A stretch of 25,171 bases of DNA from Kipferlia bialata (lineage: Eukaryota; Fornicata). The DNA lies in contig BDIP01000029.1 in NCBI GenBank assembly GCA_003568945.1, positions 1 through 25,171 on the forward strand, in the 5' to 3' direction. A program made the translations under genes and the position numbers. Below, one piece after another: positions 1 through 12,042 of this stretch (positions within the stretch are counted from its first letter, which is position 1; each line of letters starts with the position of its first letter). Under the pieces are notes generated by a model. The model was not told the DNA's origin. It was given only the letters and a program-made list of their open reading frames with translations, and made no database searches.

Positions 1-51
<51 letters not shown>
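1..51. repeat. (AG)n dinucleotide microsatellite
   Basis: This is an uninterrupted AG dinucleotide tract reaching the left edge. It lies inside the last visible GCN1 intron, so it reads as CT repeats on the sense strand of that gene. The true length is unknown because the tract is cut by the window edge. Confidence 0.97.
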
Positions 52-54
<3 letters not shown>

Positions 55-75
55 AGCATATGGAGTGTGGGATAC

Positions 76-3000
76 CTGCTGGTTGGCGAGGCCTGGCATG
101 GTGCATGCCTTGGTGCCGATGGTGGCGTTCTCAATGGAGGACTGGATGGAGAGCAGGGCCCCCTCGTACCCAGTCTCAGACACGTTGTCCAGACACACAG
201 ACAGCAGCGCAGCGGCAGCAGGGATGTGGGGTCCCTCTGTGGCAAAGAGCGACATGGCCCTGGGCAGGAAGGCCTGGGCAGACTGGGGGGTGCCGAGGGC
301 GGCAACGTACACGTACACGATACGGGTGGCGAGCACCAAGTCCCTCTTCTTGGTGAGGGCGTTGGACATGTAGCGGGATATCTGCCTGTTCTCTCCACCG
401 GTGGTGGCTGCCTGGACCACCCTGGGGGTCAGTGTCAACAGATATATATATATATATGTGTGTGTATATAATATAGTAGTATGCATGCTGTTACTACTAT
501 GGATACAATAGATATACCTGAGGATGGACTGGGTGAGCTCCGAGAGGGCCTCTGTGTGCTGGGGCTGGAGGGAGGGCAGGGACTCGATGGCCTCAGATGC
601 ATCGAGGTTGTCGATCAGAAGGGACACAAGCTCCTGGGCAAACATGCCTAAGGGGTGAGGGACAGACAAAGATACATAGAGTAACCGCTATGTATATGTA
701 TATATAGATGGCTACCTGCGTTGGCTGCGTGCACCATGAGGAGACCGGACAGGGCGTCTGCCTTGCCAGAGGAGAAGGGGGGCTCCTGCAGGGCCACAAA
801 GATGTCTCCGAAGGATGCAGGCCTGGCCTCAACCAGGGCCAGGAGACCGGCAACGGCCTCCTCGACGTGTCCCCTCGAGGCCATCTGGGAGAGAGACCCA
901 ACCACCTCCTTGGCAACGGCGCCAGGGGCACGCACAGCGGCAAAGAGACCGGCTGCGGCACGGGCGATGGCGGAGTTGGCGGAGAGCAGGAGGCCTGGGA
1001 TGATTGGGAGCACCTCTGCCTCGACCTCTGGGGTCTGGTCCCTGGAGAGACCCTTGAGCAGCATAGACAGGGTGGTAAGGGCAGCGGCACGGCGGCCCTC
1101 GTGGGTCTCCTGGGGTGAGTGGGGGAGACTTTGGATACTCAGCAAGAGAGAATAGGATAGTGGGGTTACCTCGTCCAGAGCTGCCTTAAGCAGCACAGGT
1201 GCAAAGAGCTTGGAGGAGGAGGGGTACTTGTTGCCGATATCGGCGAGGGTGAGGCTGACTGCCTCCATACCGTGCTCGGTGCCAGAGGCCATCCTAGGCA
1301 TCAGAGGTATATATATGATATATATATATACTAACATACATAATAGAGATAGACCCCTGACCTTGTGATCATGAGGTCTGTGAGGAAGGGGCACAGGGTC
1401 TTGATGGCCTTGGGGGGGTGGTTGACCACACTCTTCCACACGTGCACGGCCTGCGTGGACACGGCGTCCTTGGCATCGCACCTGAGGACAAAGATGGCAG
1501 AGAGGATCTCTCCGGCAAGGGCGTCGCCCAGGGTCTCGTGGATCATCTAGGGGGTTAAAAACACATAGGCACTATCTTTCTTAGAGACAAAGAAACAACT
1601 ACTGTAAAGGTACCACATTGACATGTACCTTGTATGCGGCGTCTGGGTTGGGGTCTGGGCAGAGCAGACCGATCATGTCACCAAATAGATCGGCAATGGA
1701 GGACCTAACCATGTAGGACTCGGACTCGGCACCGGCAAGGAGGTACCTGTGGGGTCAGGTACGCATACAGAGAAAATGCATAAGAATAACACATGGCATA
1801 TGGTGTCTACACGCCGCGTACCTAGCGACCTCTGGGATGGCCTCCCCTGCCATCTGGATGGTCTGTCTGCAGATGGCAAGGGCGTCCTTGCGCACCACCA
1901 GCTCTGGGCTGGACAGGGCCTCCACAGCGTGAGGGAGGAGGGCACGGGCCTTGGGCTGCACGGAGTCATCGTACTGGGGGAGGTGGAGGAGGAGAAGAAG
2001 CCTGACGGTAAGTGGGTGAGAGGCAAGAGAAACACGAGAGAGGGAAGGAAAGTGACAGTGCATACTGTCCTAACCTGGCATGTGCGGACAGGGCGTTAGC
2101 TGTCTCGCATGGGATGGCGTCGAGGACTGACTCGGTCAGGTGCAGCTTGGCAGCGACGGCAGCCAGGGCCAGGGCGCCTCCCACTGCAATGAGGTGGTCT
2201 CTAGGAGCAGTGACTCTGTCCCAGAGGTCTGCCAGCACCTCCTCGGTCTCAACGGCATGGGGGAAGAGGGCGGCGATGGAGGAGAGAGCGGCGGCAGCCT
2301 CAGGGCGCACAAGGGCGACAGAGTCTGCAGAGCCACCCAGAAGGGCAGGGACAAGAGCAGGGTAGAAGGGTGCGAGGGCCTCGGCGTCTGTGATGACAGG
2401 GAGGGAGGCAGCCAGCTTGAATGCGTTGGACCTGGAGGAGAGGGTGCGGCAGTCCATACCAGACAGCAGGACGGGCACCAGGAGGGAGAGGGAGGCGGCG
2501 GTGAGGGAGTGCCTGAAGTGCACCTGGGCGAGGTCTGTCAGCACCTGGCCGGCCTTGGAGGGGTCGGCGAGGGCGGCAATGAGCCTGCCTGTGAAGGGCC
2601 TGATCTCTGGGGACCTGACGACAGAGGCCACGCGGAGGAGGGTGTCGTGTGCAGCGGAGGATATCTTCTTGAGACTGTTGTGCAGCAGGGGCTTGAGGGC
2701 AGGCACCACGGTGGACAAGGCAATGCCCAGGGCCTCACGGGAGAGGAGGGGGAGGGAGCCCAGCACGGTGATGGCAGAGAGGCATGTCTTCCACTGGGGG
2801 GACTTGAGGGCCTGGGGTGAGGGGGAGGAACATAGAAGTATGAGTATATATACACAAGCATGAAGGAGTTGATATGTGGATACATACCCCGAGGATGGGT
2901 GGCAGCACGTAGGACACTCCGTGTGCAGAGATGCCAGACATGGTGGCAGACATGGTCTTCTCAGCAGAGGTCCTGGGATCAACATACTATCAATATACAA

Positions 3001-6000
3001 ATACATAAGTGGAAGAGAGAGTGTATTTGAGATATATGTGCCACAGTACCTGATGACGGAGATGGGGTCTGCGTATGCGTTGAGTACGTGGGGCATCAGC
3101 CTGAAGAGGTAGGGCTCGAACAGCCTGCCCATAGACAGGGCCAGCTGCTTCATGGCCACAAGGCCAACCAGACGCATCTCTCCGTTAGAGTGGGAGAGGT
3201 AGTCGATCATGATGTCAAGGACTGGGGTGACACCTCCACACAGACACCTGGGACCAAGGGCAGCAGCAACAGAGGCAAGGCCCCTAGCGGCACCGAGGTG
3301 CTTGGCGTGGTCGGCAGCCTCGTCGTTGATGATCTCGATGAACTCCTCGAGGGCCCTGTTGGCAGCATCAGCGTCAGTCTTGAAGGTGGAGACGAGGGCG
3401 GCGGCAGCGGCGTCCTGCACCATAGCGGCATCGTGTAGCTCAGGGGCAGTGAAGTAGAGGAGGGGGGTGACCCTTCCTGCCACCTCCTGCCTCTGCTCTG
3501 CAAGGGCGGGGTAGAAGGACACAAGGTGGCCGAGGAGGCTGGGGGTAAGCAGTCAGTGAGGGGGGGGGGGGGGCTGTAACTATACGATGCGTACCTAGCA
3601 GCGATCATGGTGAGGACGGGCCTCATGTCGACAGGCTCTGAGGGGTGGGTCCTCTCGACAATGGGGGTGTCGAGCATGCCACGGAAGTTGGTGGTGACCT
3701 AGGGGTAAGGTGTACTATAGACAGAGAAGGAGCAGAGTCAAGTAGAGAGAGGGAGAGAGAGGGACCCACCTCTGTGCAGAGGTATGTGAATGTGTTTGTG
3801 ACTGTGCTGTCTGAGAAGGAGCGCAGGGCCTGCCTGTCTCCACGGCCAGACTCGAGGAGATACTCCATTCTGCGCCTGGGGTGAGGGGATGGAGACGGAG
3901 TGGTATGTGATGTATAGAGTGTGTATGCAGACTCCCTCACCTGGCCCTGCCTCCGATGGAGGTCAGGATGGACTTGGCAGCAAGGTGGGAGGGTGACTCA
4001 AGACCGTGGTCGTTGTCGTGGGAGCCTGAGAGTAAGAGAAGTCCAAAATACACAGTATCCTATTAGTATATGTGCGCAACAATGACGCCAGCCTATAGGC
4101 CGTACCGAGTCTGATGCAGCCTGTGAGCACTGCACACACCACACTCTGCTCAGCCACCTCTCCCTCGTACCCCTCCCCGGCAAGGCACTTGCCAACCCTC
4201 TGGAGGGTGAGTGAGAATATATGTAGAGGGTAACTATATATAGTCTCCGTCAATATGACACTAACACCAACCTGGAGGCCTGTGACGAACCCTGCCTCGA
4301 CTGTGTCGGTGGGGGGGTTGATGATGGGGAGGGACAGGACGGTGTTGTGGGCCACAATCAGAGAGGAGAGCTGGGACAGAACCTGGTAGAGACCGGCACG
4401 GATGCCCTTGTACCTAGGGGGTCAGAGAGAACATATCCAGATGCAATCAATACACAATAATGTACGAAAGTAGTACCTGTCGAATCTGCGCCTGTTGGGC
4501 TCAGGTGTGGTGTACATGAGGCACTTGAGGACAGTGCCGATGAGGTTGGCAAACATGTCGTTCACTGCGGCACGCTCTGTGTCAGACTCTCCAGATGCAG
4601 AGTAGGCCTCCTCCAGACAGATGCGGAGGGCACGGGTGATGGCCAGCCTGGCCCAGGGGTTGCCCTCTCCGCTTAGGGCAGAGACAAGCCTGTCGAGGGA
4701 CAGCTTGACACAGGGGGAGGCGTCGAGCTTGCCGTCGTCCTCACAGGACAGACGCAGGGTACGGGCAACGTGCCTGAGGTTAGTGATGAGGGAGAGTGTA
4801 TATATCTAGTCAGTATGTGAGTGCGTACTTTGTCTCGTCGTCCAGGGTGTCATCGCAGGAGAGGGTGAGCAGGGCGAGGGACACGGCACTGGGCACGGGG
4901 GACTCAGGGCACCTGTAGGGGATGGAGGCAGCCCTCATGGCAGTGACAGCGGCCTCTCTGGAGGTGGGGGTGGCGGAGAGCAGGGCTGTCAGGATCTGGG
5001 TGGGGAGGGGTCCAGGCAGGAGGGACACGGTCAGGGACATGAGGTGGGCGGCGTCCTCGGTCTCGCTGTCCCTCTCGAGGGCAGCAGAGGCACAGGCAAT
5101 GATGCCGCCGTGGTCGAGCTTGGCGCCCTCCTCGGCCCCTGCCCTCTTGACCGTCTGGTACAGAGAGGTCATCACCTTCCTGGCAACCAGGGCTGGGATG
5201 GCCTCACACGCCACGTAGCAGTAGGTGAGGTGGTACACCAGGCCGCACTGGGAGGCAGAGGTGGAGGTGAGGTTGGCGGCAGTGGCGAAGCGCCTGAGAG
5301 CCTCAGCGGCTGCGGCGTGTGTGTCCACAATAGAGGGGAGGGACTCTCCCAGGAGCATGGGGGTGTAGTCACGCTGGGCACGCTCCCAAACAGGCTTGGC
5401 TCCGTGGAGCAGGGCCTCAGGGGAGGGGACCACGATGGGCTCGGGGGCCTCGCACACAGTGAAGTAGACGGAGAGGGCAATGATCTTTGCGGCGTCCAGA
5501 GACACGGAGAGGTGCTTGAACAGAGCGGCACAGAGCACACCGGCACCAGCTGCGGCCAGGGCAGATACCCTGGATGTCATGAGGTCCAGCACGCAGGGCA
5601 GGAAGGAGGGGGTCAGGAGGAGAGCGGCTGCGGCGTTGGTGTCTGCCATGAGCTGACAGACGGCACCTGCGGCACGGGTCAGAGCATGCACCTTGGCGAC
5701 GAGGCCCTGCCTCTGCACCTCAAGCTCTGCGGCCATGACGTTGACCTCCTTCTGCCTGAGCTTGGTGAGCTTGGGGATAGCAATGTCGTCGGAGGTGTCG
5801 ACGGGCTCGACGGCTGCCTCGGCCACTGCCTCACTGCCCTGGACCCAGAGGTCACACTCCTCGGTGGAGAGGGGGAGAGAGAGGGCAGAGACCACGGGGG
5901 TGGCCAGCTGGCTGCAGAGGGCGGGGTTGATGGAGACGAAGGAGAGGATGGGGGCGGCAGAGGGGGAGGAGGCTGAGAGCACGGCCTGGGTGAGAGACTC

Positions 6001-7647
6001 GACCACTCCCTCCTTGGCTGCGTCCTCAGCAGACACAGGTGTCAGGGGGAGCAGGGAGAGAGAGGGGTGGGTCATGGCCAGGGCCTTGGCGGCAATGGGG
6101 CCAGACAGGGTGGGTGTCATGGCCTCCAGCTGCTGGGGCAGGCACATGGTGTGTGCGGTGTGGGGAGTGGGTGCGGAGTAGGACAGAGCAACCACCAGGG
6201 CCTCGGGCAGAGAGTCTGACAGCAGGGTACAGGTGGGCAGGCTGAGGGTGGGGCCAGCACCTAGGAGCAGGTGGGCAGAGGGCACCAGGCACCTGGCGCA
6301 CTGGGCGGGTGTGACTCCGATGTCCCTGTCCTGGGAGAGGGCCAGGGCCTCGGCCATGGGCATGGCAGACAGGGGGTGGGGGAGGGAGGTGGGCACGGTC
6401 AGGCCCTCCAGGAGGGACACCAGGGCTGCCCCCTCTCCAGAGTGGGCAAGGGACAGGGCCTTGGTACCGGCAACCAGCCAGGCCCTCTCTCCCACGGCAG
6501 AGCCAGGGAGGGAGAGGTCAGACACAGGGGAGGGGGTGGCACCGCACCGCACAGACTCAGCGATGAGCCAGCCGGCCTTGACCACGTCAGACTCCACGAG
6601 TGAGAGACCCATCTTGTATCCGGCGGCGGCATCGGTGTATGGCAGCAGCACCCATTTCAGCTTGTCGGGGTAGGCAGTGCCGCACTCCTTAGAGGCACGC
6701 ACGGCCTGGAGGGTCAGACCCACCAGGGTGTTGTAGCCTGTGGCGCCCTCCCTGGCCTTGCCCAGGGCCGTGATGGCCTCGGGGGCACAGAGAGAGGGGA
6801 CCTCGGCCACAGCGGCCTCGAGCACCCTACAGACGTGGTAGACATCGGCATGGGGGCAGGCGGCAACAAGGCCAAAGAGAGAGGTGCACACACTCAGCAG
6901 AGACACGGGGATGGAGGGAAGCTCACACAGGAAGGCAGAGGCAAGTCCGGGGCTCCTACGAAGGGCCCTGAAGGTGAGAGACAGACATCACATACAGGAG
7001 TACTTAATCTCCCACTCTGATTAATATACCATCTATATGTGCATACCTGGTAACTGTGGGGGCCATGGAATCGAGGTCGAGCCTCTCCTTCTTCAGGAGC
7101 TTCATGCGGCACACATGGACCAGTCCCCTTGGTAGGGGGCTGGAGGCCAGAACCCAGGCATCACACACAGCCTGGGGTGAGAGATGTGGGGCAATGGCAT
7201 ACATACTCACTTCTGACAGAGCGAGCACCCGTGGGAGTAGGTAAGAGACAGTGCATAGTGGACCACACGAAGATACACTCTTATTCCACACACAAGTGAC
7301 TCATAACATACCTGTGTCATCAGGCCAGTATCGAGCACTGCACTAGCCGCACAGATCAGGGGCAGCATATCGATGTCTGCCTTGGTTCCCTTCTTCCCTA
7401 GCCTCTCAGAGACGTAGGTGGCAACATGCTCACTGATCACGTTCAGATACACTATGCAACGGGTCATGCAGCCAACGGAACGGGAGGTGGTCCTCAGCAG
7501 AGTCTTCAGGGACGATATAACATCGCTGAAGGGCACTCCCTTCTTCACAGCCTTCACAACCTTCTTCACAAGCTCCTCAGCAACCTTAGGGCTGCCGCTG
7601 GCCTTGGTCAAGGCGACTAACTTGCGTCTAAATACCTTAGGGTCCAT
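76..7647 (-). CDS. GCN1: GCN1-like translational activator (HEAT-repeat, 19 exons visible, 3' end cut off)
   Basis: GCN1 binds ribosomes and GCN2 and is needed to activate the eIF2-alpha kinase on stalled or colliding ribosomes. I could splice 19 exons: 7647-7312, 7171-7047, 6967-4829, 4773-4477, 4413-4272, 4199-4106, 4025-3941, 3875-3770, 3698-3595, 3538-3050, 2972-2888, 2811-2075, 2001-1822, 1746-1629, 1546-1362, 1293-1170, 1109-716, 647-518 and 421-76. They total 6216 nt, or 2072 codons, with every junction in phase. Family matches come in the right order: GRLFEPYLFRLMPHVLNAY (about residue 1285), SAHGVSYVLPPIL (about 1325), VRSPEIRPFTGRLIAALADP (about 1390) and VHVWKSVVNHPPKAIKTL (about 1715), all in the EF3-like middle region. 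The start is the first ATG in the frame (MDPKVF). Animal and fungal GCN1 is about 2670 residues, so roughly the last fifth, including the GCN2-binding segment, is outside. Exon 3 is unusually long (2.1 kb), and the N-terminal third is only weakly conserved. Confidence 0.93.
442..470. repeat. (TA)n/(TG)n tract in GCN1 intron 18
   Basis: This alternating purine-pyrimidine run (TA then TG then TA) lies wholly inside the intron at 422-517. Similar tracts occur in other introns of this window, for example 1308-1330, 13458-13474 and 14207-14234. Confidence 0.9.
3560..3573. repeat. 14-nt G homopolymer (sense-strand poly-C) in GCN1 intron 9
   Basis: The run of G on the plus strand lies inside the intron at 3539-3594. 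On the transcribed strand of GCN1 it is poly-C sitting upstream of the acceptor CTTACCCCCAG, in the place of a polypyrimidine tract. Confidence 0.9.
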
Positions 7648-8043
7648 ACCTACACTCACTACACTCCTAACTGAGGTGTGTAAGCTGTGGTCTTGGCGAT
7701 AGGACTCAGTATAGACGAAAGGAGTAGTTCAAGTCACATTGGGCCTCCACACATGCTTTCTGTGGCATCAAACCCTTGAATCCAAACAAAAATCTCTTGA
7801 ACATCCAGCCTTCTTACAGCATGTGATATGGTGGTTGCGGGCACATTCATGATTTGAATGACTGAGAAGTAGTATGTTGTTGTGGTACCGGCAGGGGCGA
7901 CTCTGTCGGATGAGGCTTGCTAGAATCCGTGCAGACACTGTCCTGAACTGAACCCTTTTGCCAAGCGCTTACCCAAATACAGCTGTCGTGGTAAGACCCT
8001 TCTACACGATACACGGCCACCCCCCACTGGTATCGCGCCCTCC
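7648..8043. promoter_or_regulatory. divergent intergenic region between GCN1 and the pentapeptide gene
   Basis: These 396 nt separate the start codons of two divergently transcribed genes, so both promoters and 5' leaders must lie here or partly inside the genes. I see no TATA-like box at a convincing place, no RNA gene and no supported small ORF. The promoter role is inferred only from gene arrangement. Confidence 0.5.
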
Positions 8044-11000
8044 ATGTTCCGGGTGGTGTTCAGCCGTGGCGTGGATGACACTGTTCTGCTTAATGTGCGT
8101 GTCCCAGTTGACATATCCCCCGACATGCCTCTAGACAGTGTCACACCCCAACTCCGCACAGCACTTGCGGAAGTGTTCGGTGGCATCGCCATGGAGGGTG
8201 ATGAGGAGTCTACGTCCGACAGTAGCAGTGAAGATGAGGGGGTTGGCGGTGGGAAGCCTAAGTGTACTGTTGACATGCCGTGTGACTGCGTGACATGTCT
8301 GATACAGGCAGTGCCTGTCCCAGGGGACACCCCATTTGGGGCTCTATACCAGTACGCAGACACCCTTGGGGTGGTTCATGTCTGTGTGGTTGTCCAGGCT
8401 ACTGATACCGACCCTGCCTCCACTGTTGACCCTCAGCAGTACCCCTCCTACCCCCTCCCCTCTGTTACCGCCCTCTGCCCCCCCAGTGGGTTTCACCTTG
8501 ATCCCTCAGCTGCCATAGTGGACAACAGTGTGGCCAACGTCCTGACCCTCCACCGGGATGTGCTTGTGACTGTGGCCGGGGGTATTGTGAGACAGTCTGT
8601 GCTGATAGAGGGTGTGCCCCCTGAGTGTCTGTCTGCCTCTGCCCTTGACACCTTCACACACACAGTCAGTACACAGGGTGGTCACTTCAGACTGGTGTGC
8701 TTGTACAAGGAGGACAGGTACCGCCTGAGGGTGTTTGATCTGGTGTGTGAGGGGGGAGTCAGGTGGAAGCAGCTGGGGGAGGCTATGGACGTGCTGGGTG
8801 AGGAGGCTGAGGGTTCCACCCCCTATCAGAAGGGTGACAGACTGGACAGGGGGGTGATGCCATCAGACGGGGCATCAGGGGTGTGTAGGTGCTACATGGG
8901 CAGAGACAGCAGTGATGGGTCCATAGTCATGGGTGTTCTACACGCTCTCCCCCCTCCCTGGTCTGGTGCTGATCCCTGTGATGCCCTCACCCTCATAGTG
9001 CGTGTCACATTCACCCCTGAGGGAGTCGTGTCACTGGTCAGACACCCTCTCACTCCCATAGAGTGCACCACCTCTGGTTCCAGGCGCCACTGCTCCCACA
9101 GTCTCTCTGCCTATGGCCGCGCTGTCCTCTACCATTCTGGCACAGATGTGCACAGGATCAACCTACGATCGGGGTCGGTGGAGCCTCTCACTGGCAATGG
9201 CCGCAGACTGGGCCAGTCCACGAGGGGTGCCTTCCACTACGAGGTCTGTGGCAGCGGGGTGATGTGCTCCTATGTGATGCCAAGGAGGGGACAGCAGGTG
9301 CAGCTGGCAGTGGCACTGGGCACCTGTGTCAAGCTGTGCCGGTACGAGCGCTTTGCCCCCCATGGCTCTACCCTTGTGTACACTAGTGAAGACGGGTCTC
9401 TCTGCTCCATAGATATGGATACTCTGAGGCATGTGCCCCAGCTCCTGCTCCGCCACAAGAGAGAGGAGGGGGTCATCAGGAACCCACTTGAATACACCCA
9501 GAAGGGGACTCCCTTCCAAGGCACTCTGCAGGTATATTTAGTGACTATTATGCTTCAAACGTTACATTTTTGGTCATGTGGTTGTTACATCTCACGCTAG
9601 GCTGTGGTGGGAGGTCTCAAGTACCACATTTCTCTCTCCTGGGGCCAAAGTGCAAGTGGAAGGGTCCTGGTGGTCCATGGTATGGCCACCACGGAGGAGA
9701 GGGAGGAGGAGGCGGATAGATGGGGTGGCCCCTGGAAGATTCGGAGACGCCACTCAGTCCCACCTGAGGATATCATCCCGCCCAGCACTTCTGGTGTGTT
9801 CTGTCATGGGCTAATCTACACCACAGTAGAGACAGAGGTGGTGTGTATAGACCCATCCACCCTAACTGCCTCGTGCCTAGGGGTGGGGTGTGCACCTGGA
9901 GACACCCCACTCTGTGTGATGGTGGTGGGTGAGTGTGAGCACCTTGTAGTGAGTACACTGACCGGGAGGCGAGACCTGCTGCCTCCCAACCCTGACCTTG
10001 CACTCCACCCCTTAGCCAGTGTCTCTCAGTACCCAGAGCTAGAGACCAGAGGCAAGGGCCCTGACCTCTACAGTGGGGAGAGACAGGGGGGTGTCATGCT
10101 GAAGGGGTCGGTGAGGGTGGGTGGGGTGTGGTGCAGGGTGGACAGGATGATGTGGAGACCCATGGCCACTCAACCACCTGACATCCCGAGGTGCAGACCT
10201 CTGAAGCTGCTACCCCTTCTGAAGAGAGGGGTGTCTCTGGACATGGATGTGGTGGGGATGGAGATAGGGCATGAGGGGAGCCCAGGGTTTGCTGGGAGGA
10301 CAGTCTCCAACTGTACATTCACCGGGTGCTCCTTCTTCTGTTCTTTTGAGCATGCACGTATTGACGGGTGCACCTTCTCTGATTGTTCCTTTGTGGGCAT
10401 CTCCTTCCTACACGCTAGGCTATCTGATACGTCCTTCTCCAAGTGCAATCTGTCTGGGGCCATATTCACGTCTACCATCCTGACTGACGTGACCCTGACA
10501 GGCTCCACTATGGCTGGTACCACGTTCAGCAGGGCTATTCTCTGCAAGACCCCACTCACCTCTGATCAGATGCGTGCTGCTGACCTTCGGGAGTGTGTCA
10601 TGGCCCACACCAACCTAAGACGTTATGACCTACACGGGTGTGACCTCTCTAAGGCTGACCTAAGGGGGTGTGACCTTGCTGGAGCTGTTATGGGTAGCGA
10701 TGTAGGAAAGGGTGCCACTCTCTCTGGCTGTGATCTGCGGGGTTGCACTGGACTCGAGGCATCTCACCTTCGGGAGGCCGATAGCGTGAGGGGTGTCAAC
10801 CTCTCTGGCCTGTGCTTGGCAGGATTCGACCTCTCTGGCCTGAACCTGTGTGGCTCATGCCTGTCACACTGTGACATGTCAGAGAGTCGCATCATGGGTG
10901 CCATTCTGTCCAACTGTGTTCTAGACTATGCCGTGTTGAGAGGAGTGTACATAGGGACAGACATTCTGCTCGACGCTCTCGTCTATGGTGCCACCCCTCT

Positions 11001-11826
11001 CTCAGAGACTCAGCTGGCCAAGGCACACCTGGCAGGGGCTGTCTTCTGGGGCCTGGATCTGGAGGACTGGAGCCTTGAGGGCAAGAACCTATCAAACTGT
11101 GAGTTCTTGTACTGCAGTCTCAAGGGGGTCAACTTCACTGATGCAAGTCTGACGGGCACATCCTTCAAGAGGTGTGGGCTGAGAGGGGCGGCTATCAACA
11201 GGGCCAGAAACGTGCCTCTGAGCTCCATTCTGGATCCAGAGAGCCGCAATTACCTGCAAGGTGCAGTCCTGTCCGGTCTTGACCTGTCCTGCCTTGACTT
11301 GTCGAGACTAGACCTGTCAGGGTGTCTGTTAGAGCGGTGCTGTCTTAGACAGACCAAGCTGGCTGGGGCCACACTGACCAAGGCGAGGCTGCCCCCTGAT
11401 ACTACTGTGATGGAGCAGGTAGACTGTGTGTACAGAGGAGTGACGTTCAGGGTGCCGGAGGGCAAGGAGTGGCAGGGGAAGGGGGATGCCCAGGTCTCCA
11501 GTCAGACTGCAATGACACCCCCACCTGTCGTCAACTTCTACTTCAAGGCCATCCCATACAGACTGGAGATTGAGATACCAGCCGTGGAGGGGTTCACCTT
11601 CACCATGAGGGGCAGTGCCATGACCAAGGTGTGGGGGGTGACAGCCACCCACAAGGGGCTGCTCCACTTCACACGGGTGGGTAAGACGGTGAGGGTGGTG
11701 GGGCTGGGGGGGACTGAGTGTACGCGGGTGGTGGATACACTTCAGAGTGGGGAAGCGGGGACACTGGAACTATCTTTCCCTGGAGGAGAGAACCTGACTT
11801 TGCTTGCTGAGGCCCCTGAGGAGTGA
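8044..11826 (+). CDS. large pentapeptide-repeat protein, two exons
   Basis: I do not know the function. Exon 1 is 8044-9531 and exon 2 is 9601-11826; the 69-nt intron has donor GTATAT and acceptor CTCACGCTAG and joins in phase 0, giving 1237 residues. Residues 1-730 are beta-rich and unlike anything I recognise. They include an acidic Ser/Asp/Glu stretch (about 50-65), a Cys cluster (C-x5-C-x-C-x2-C, about 79-90), and segments such as GRAVLYHSGTDVHRINLRSG that look like propeller blades. Residues about 735-1095 are a long run of pentapeptide repeats of the A(D/N)LxG type, for example LSGCDLRGC, FDLSGLNLCGSCLSHCDMSE and LSGLDLSCLDLSRLDLSGC. Known pentapeptide repeats fold as right-handed beta-helices. 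Many repeats carry Cys where Ala is usual. About 140 C-terminal residues form a further beta-rich region. Only one intron in 3.7 kb of coding sequence is low for this window. A scaffold or binding role is plausible but unproven. Confidence 0.88.
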
Positions 11827-12042
11827 ATCAAACCAAGCTCAAGCTGTAATAGAGATCCAAATTGCAAGGAATATCGTTAGCTGTGAATGTTGGGGGTGAT
11901 GTAGATCTAATCACGTATCGAGACTCGATTCGAGTAGTTGAGAGGGTCACACTTCAAGGGTGTAGCATTTCTGTGTTTTTGTACTAGGGGTTTAATACGA
12001 GAGCAACCACACACAGGAACAGCTTGTTTCAGTGGTTGTGCG
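11827..12042 (+). promoter_or_regulatory. intergenic region upstream of SF3A1
   Basis: These 216 nt lie between the pentapeptide stop codon and the SF3A1 start and should hold the first gene's 3' end and the second's promoter. A short palindrome, ACTCGATTCGAGT, lies at 11923-11935, about 110 nt before the ATG. No other site is evident. Confidence 0.4.

Noticed and set aside
5044-5976. 310-codon plus-strand frame rich in Gly
   Set aside because: It is a shadow of the GCN1 minus-strand exon; C/G-ending codons keep the antisense frames open.
11819-11829. Giardia-type poly(A) signal AGTGAAT overlapping the pentapeptide stop codon
   Set aside because: The match is exact, but no equivalent sits at the other stop codons in the window, so one hit is not evidence.
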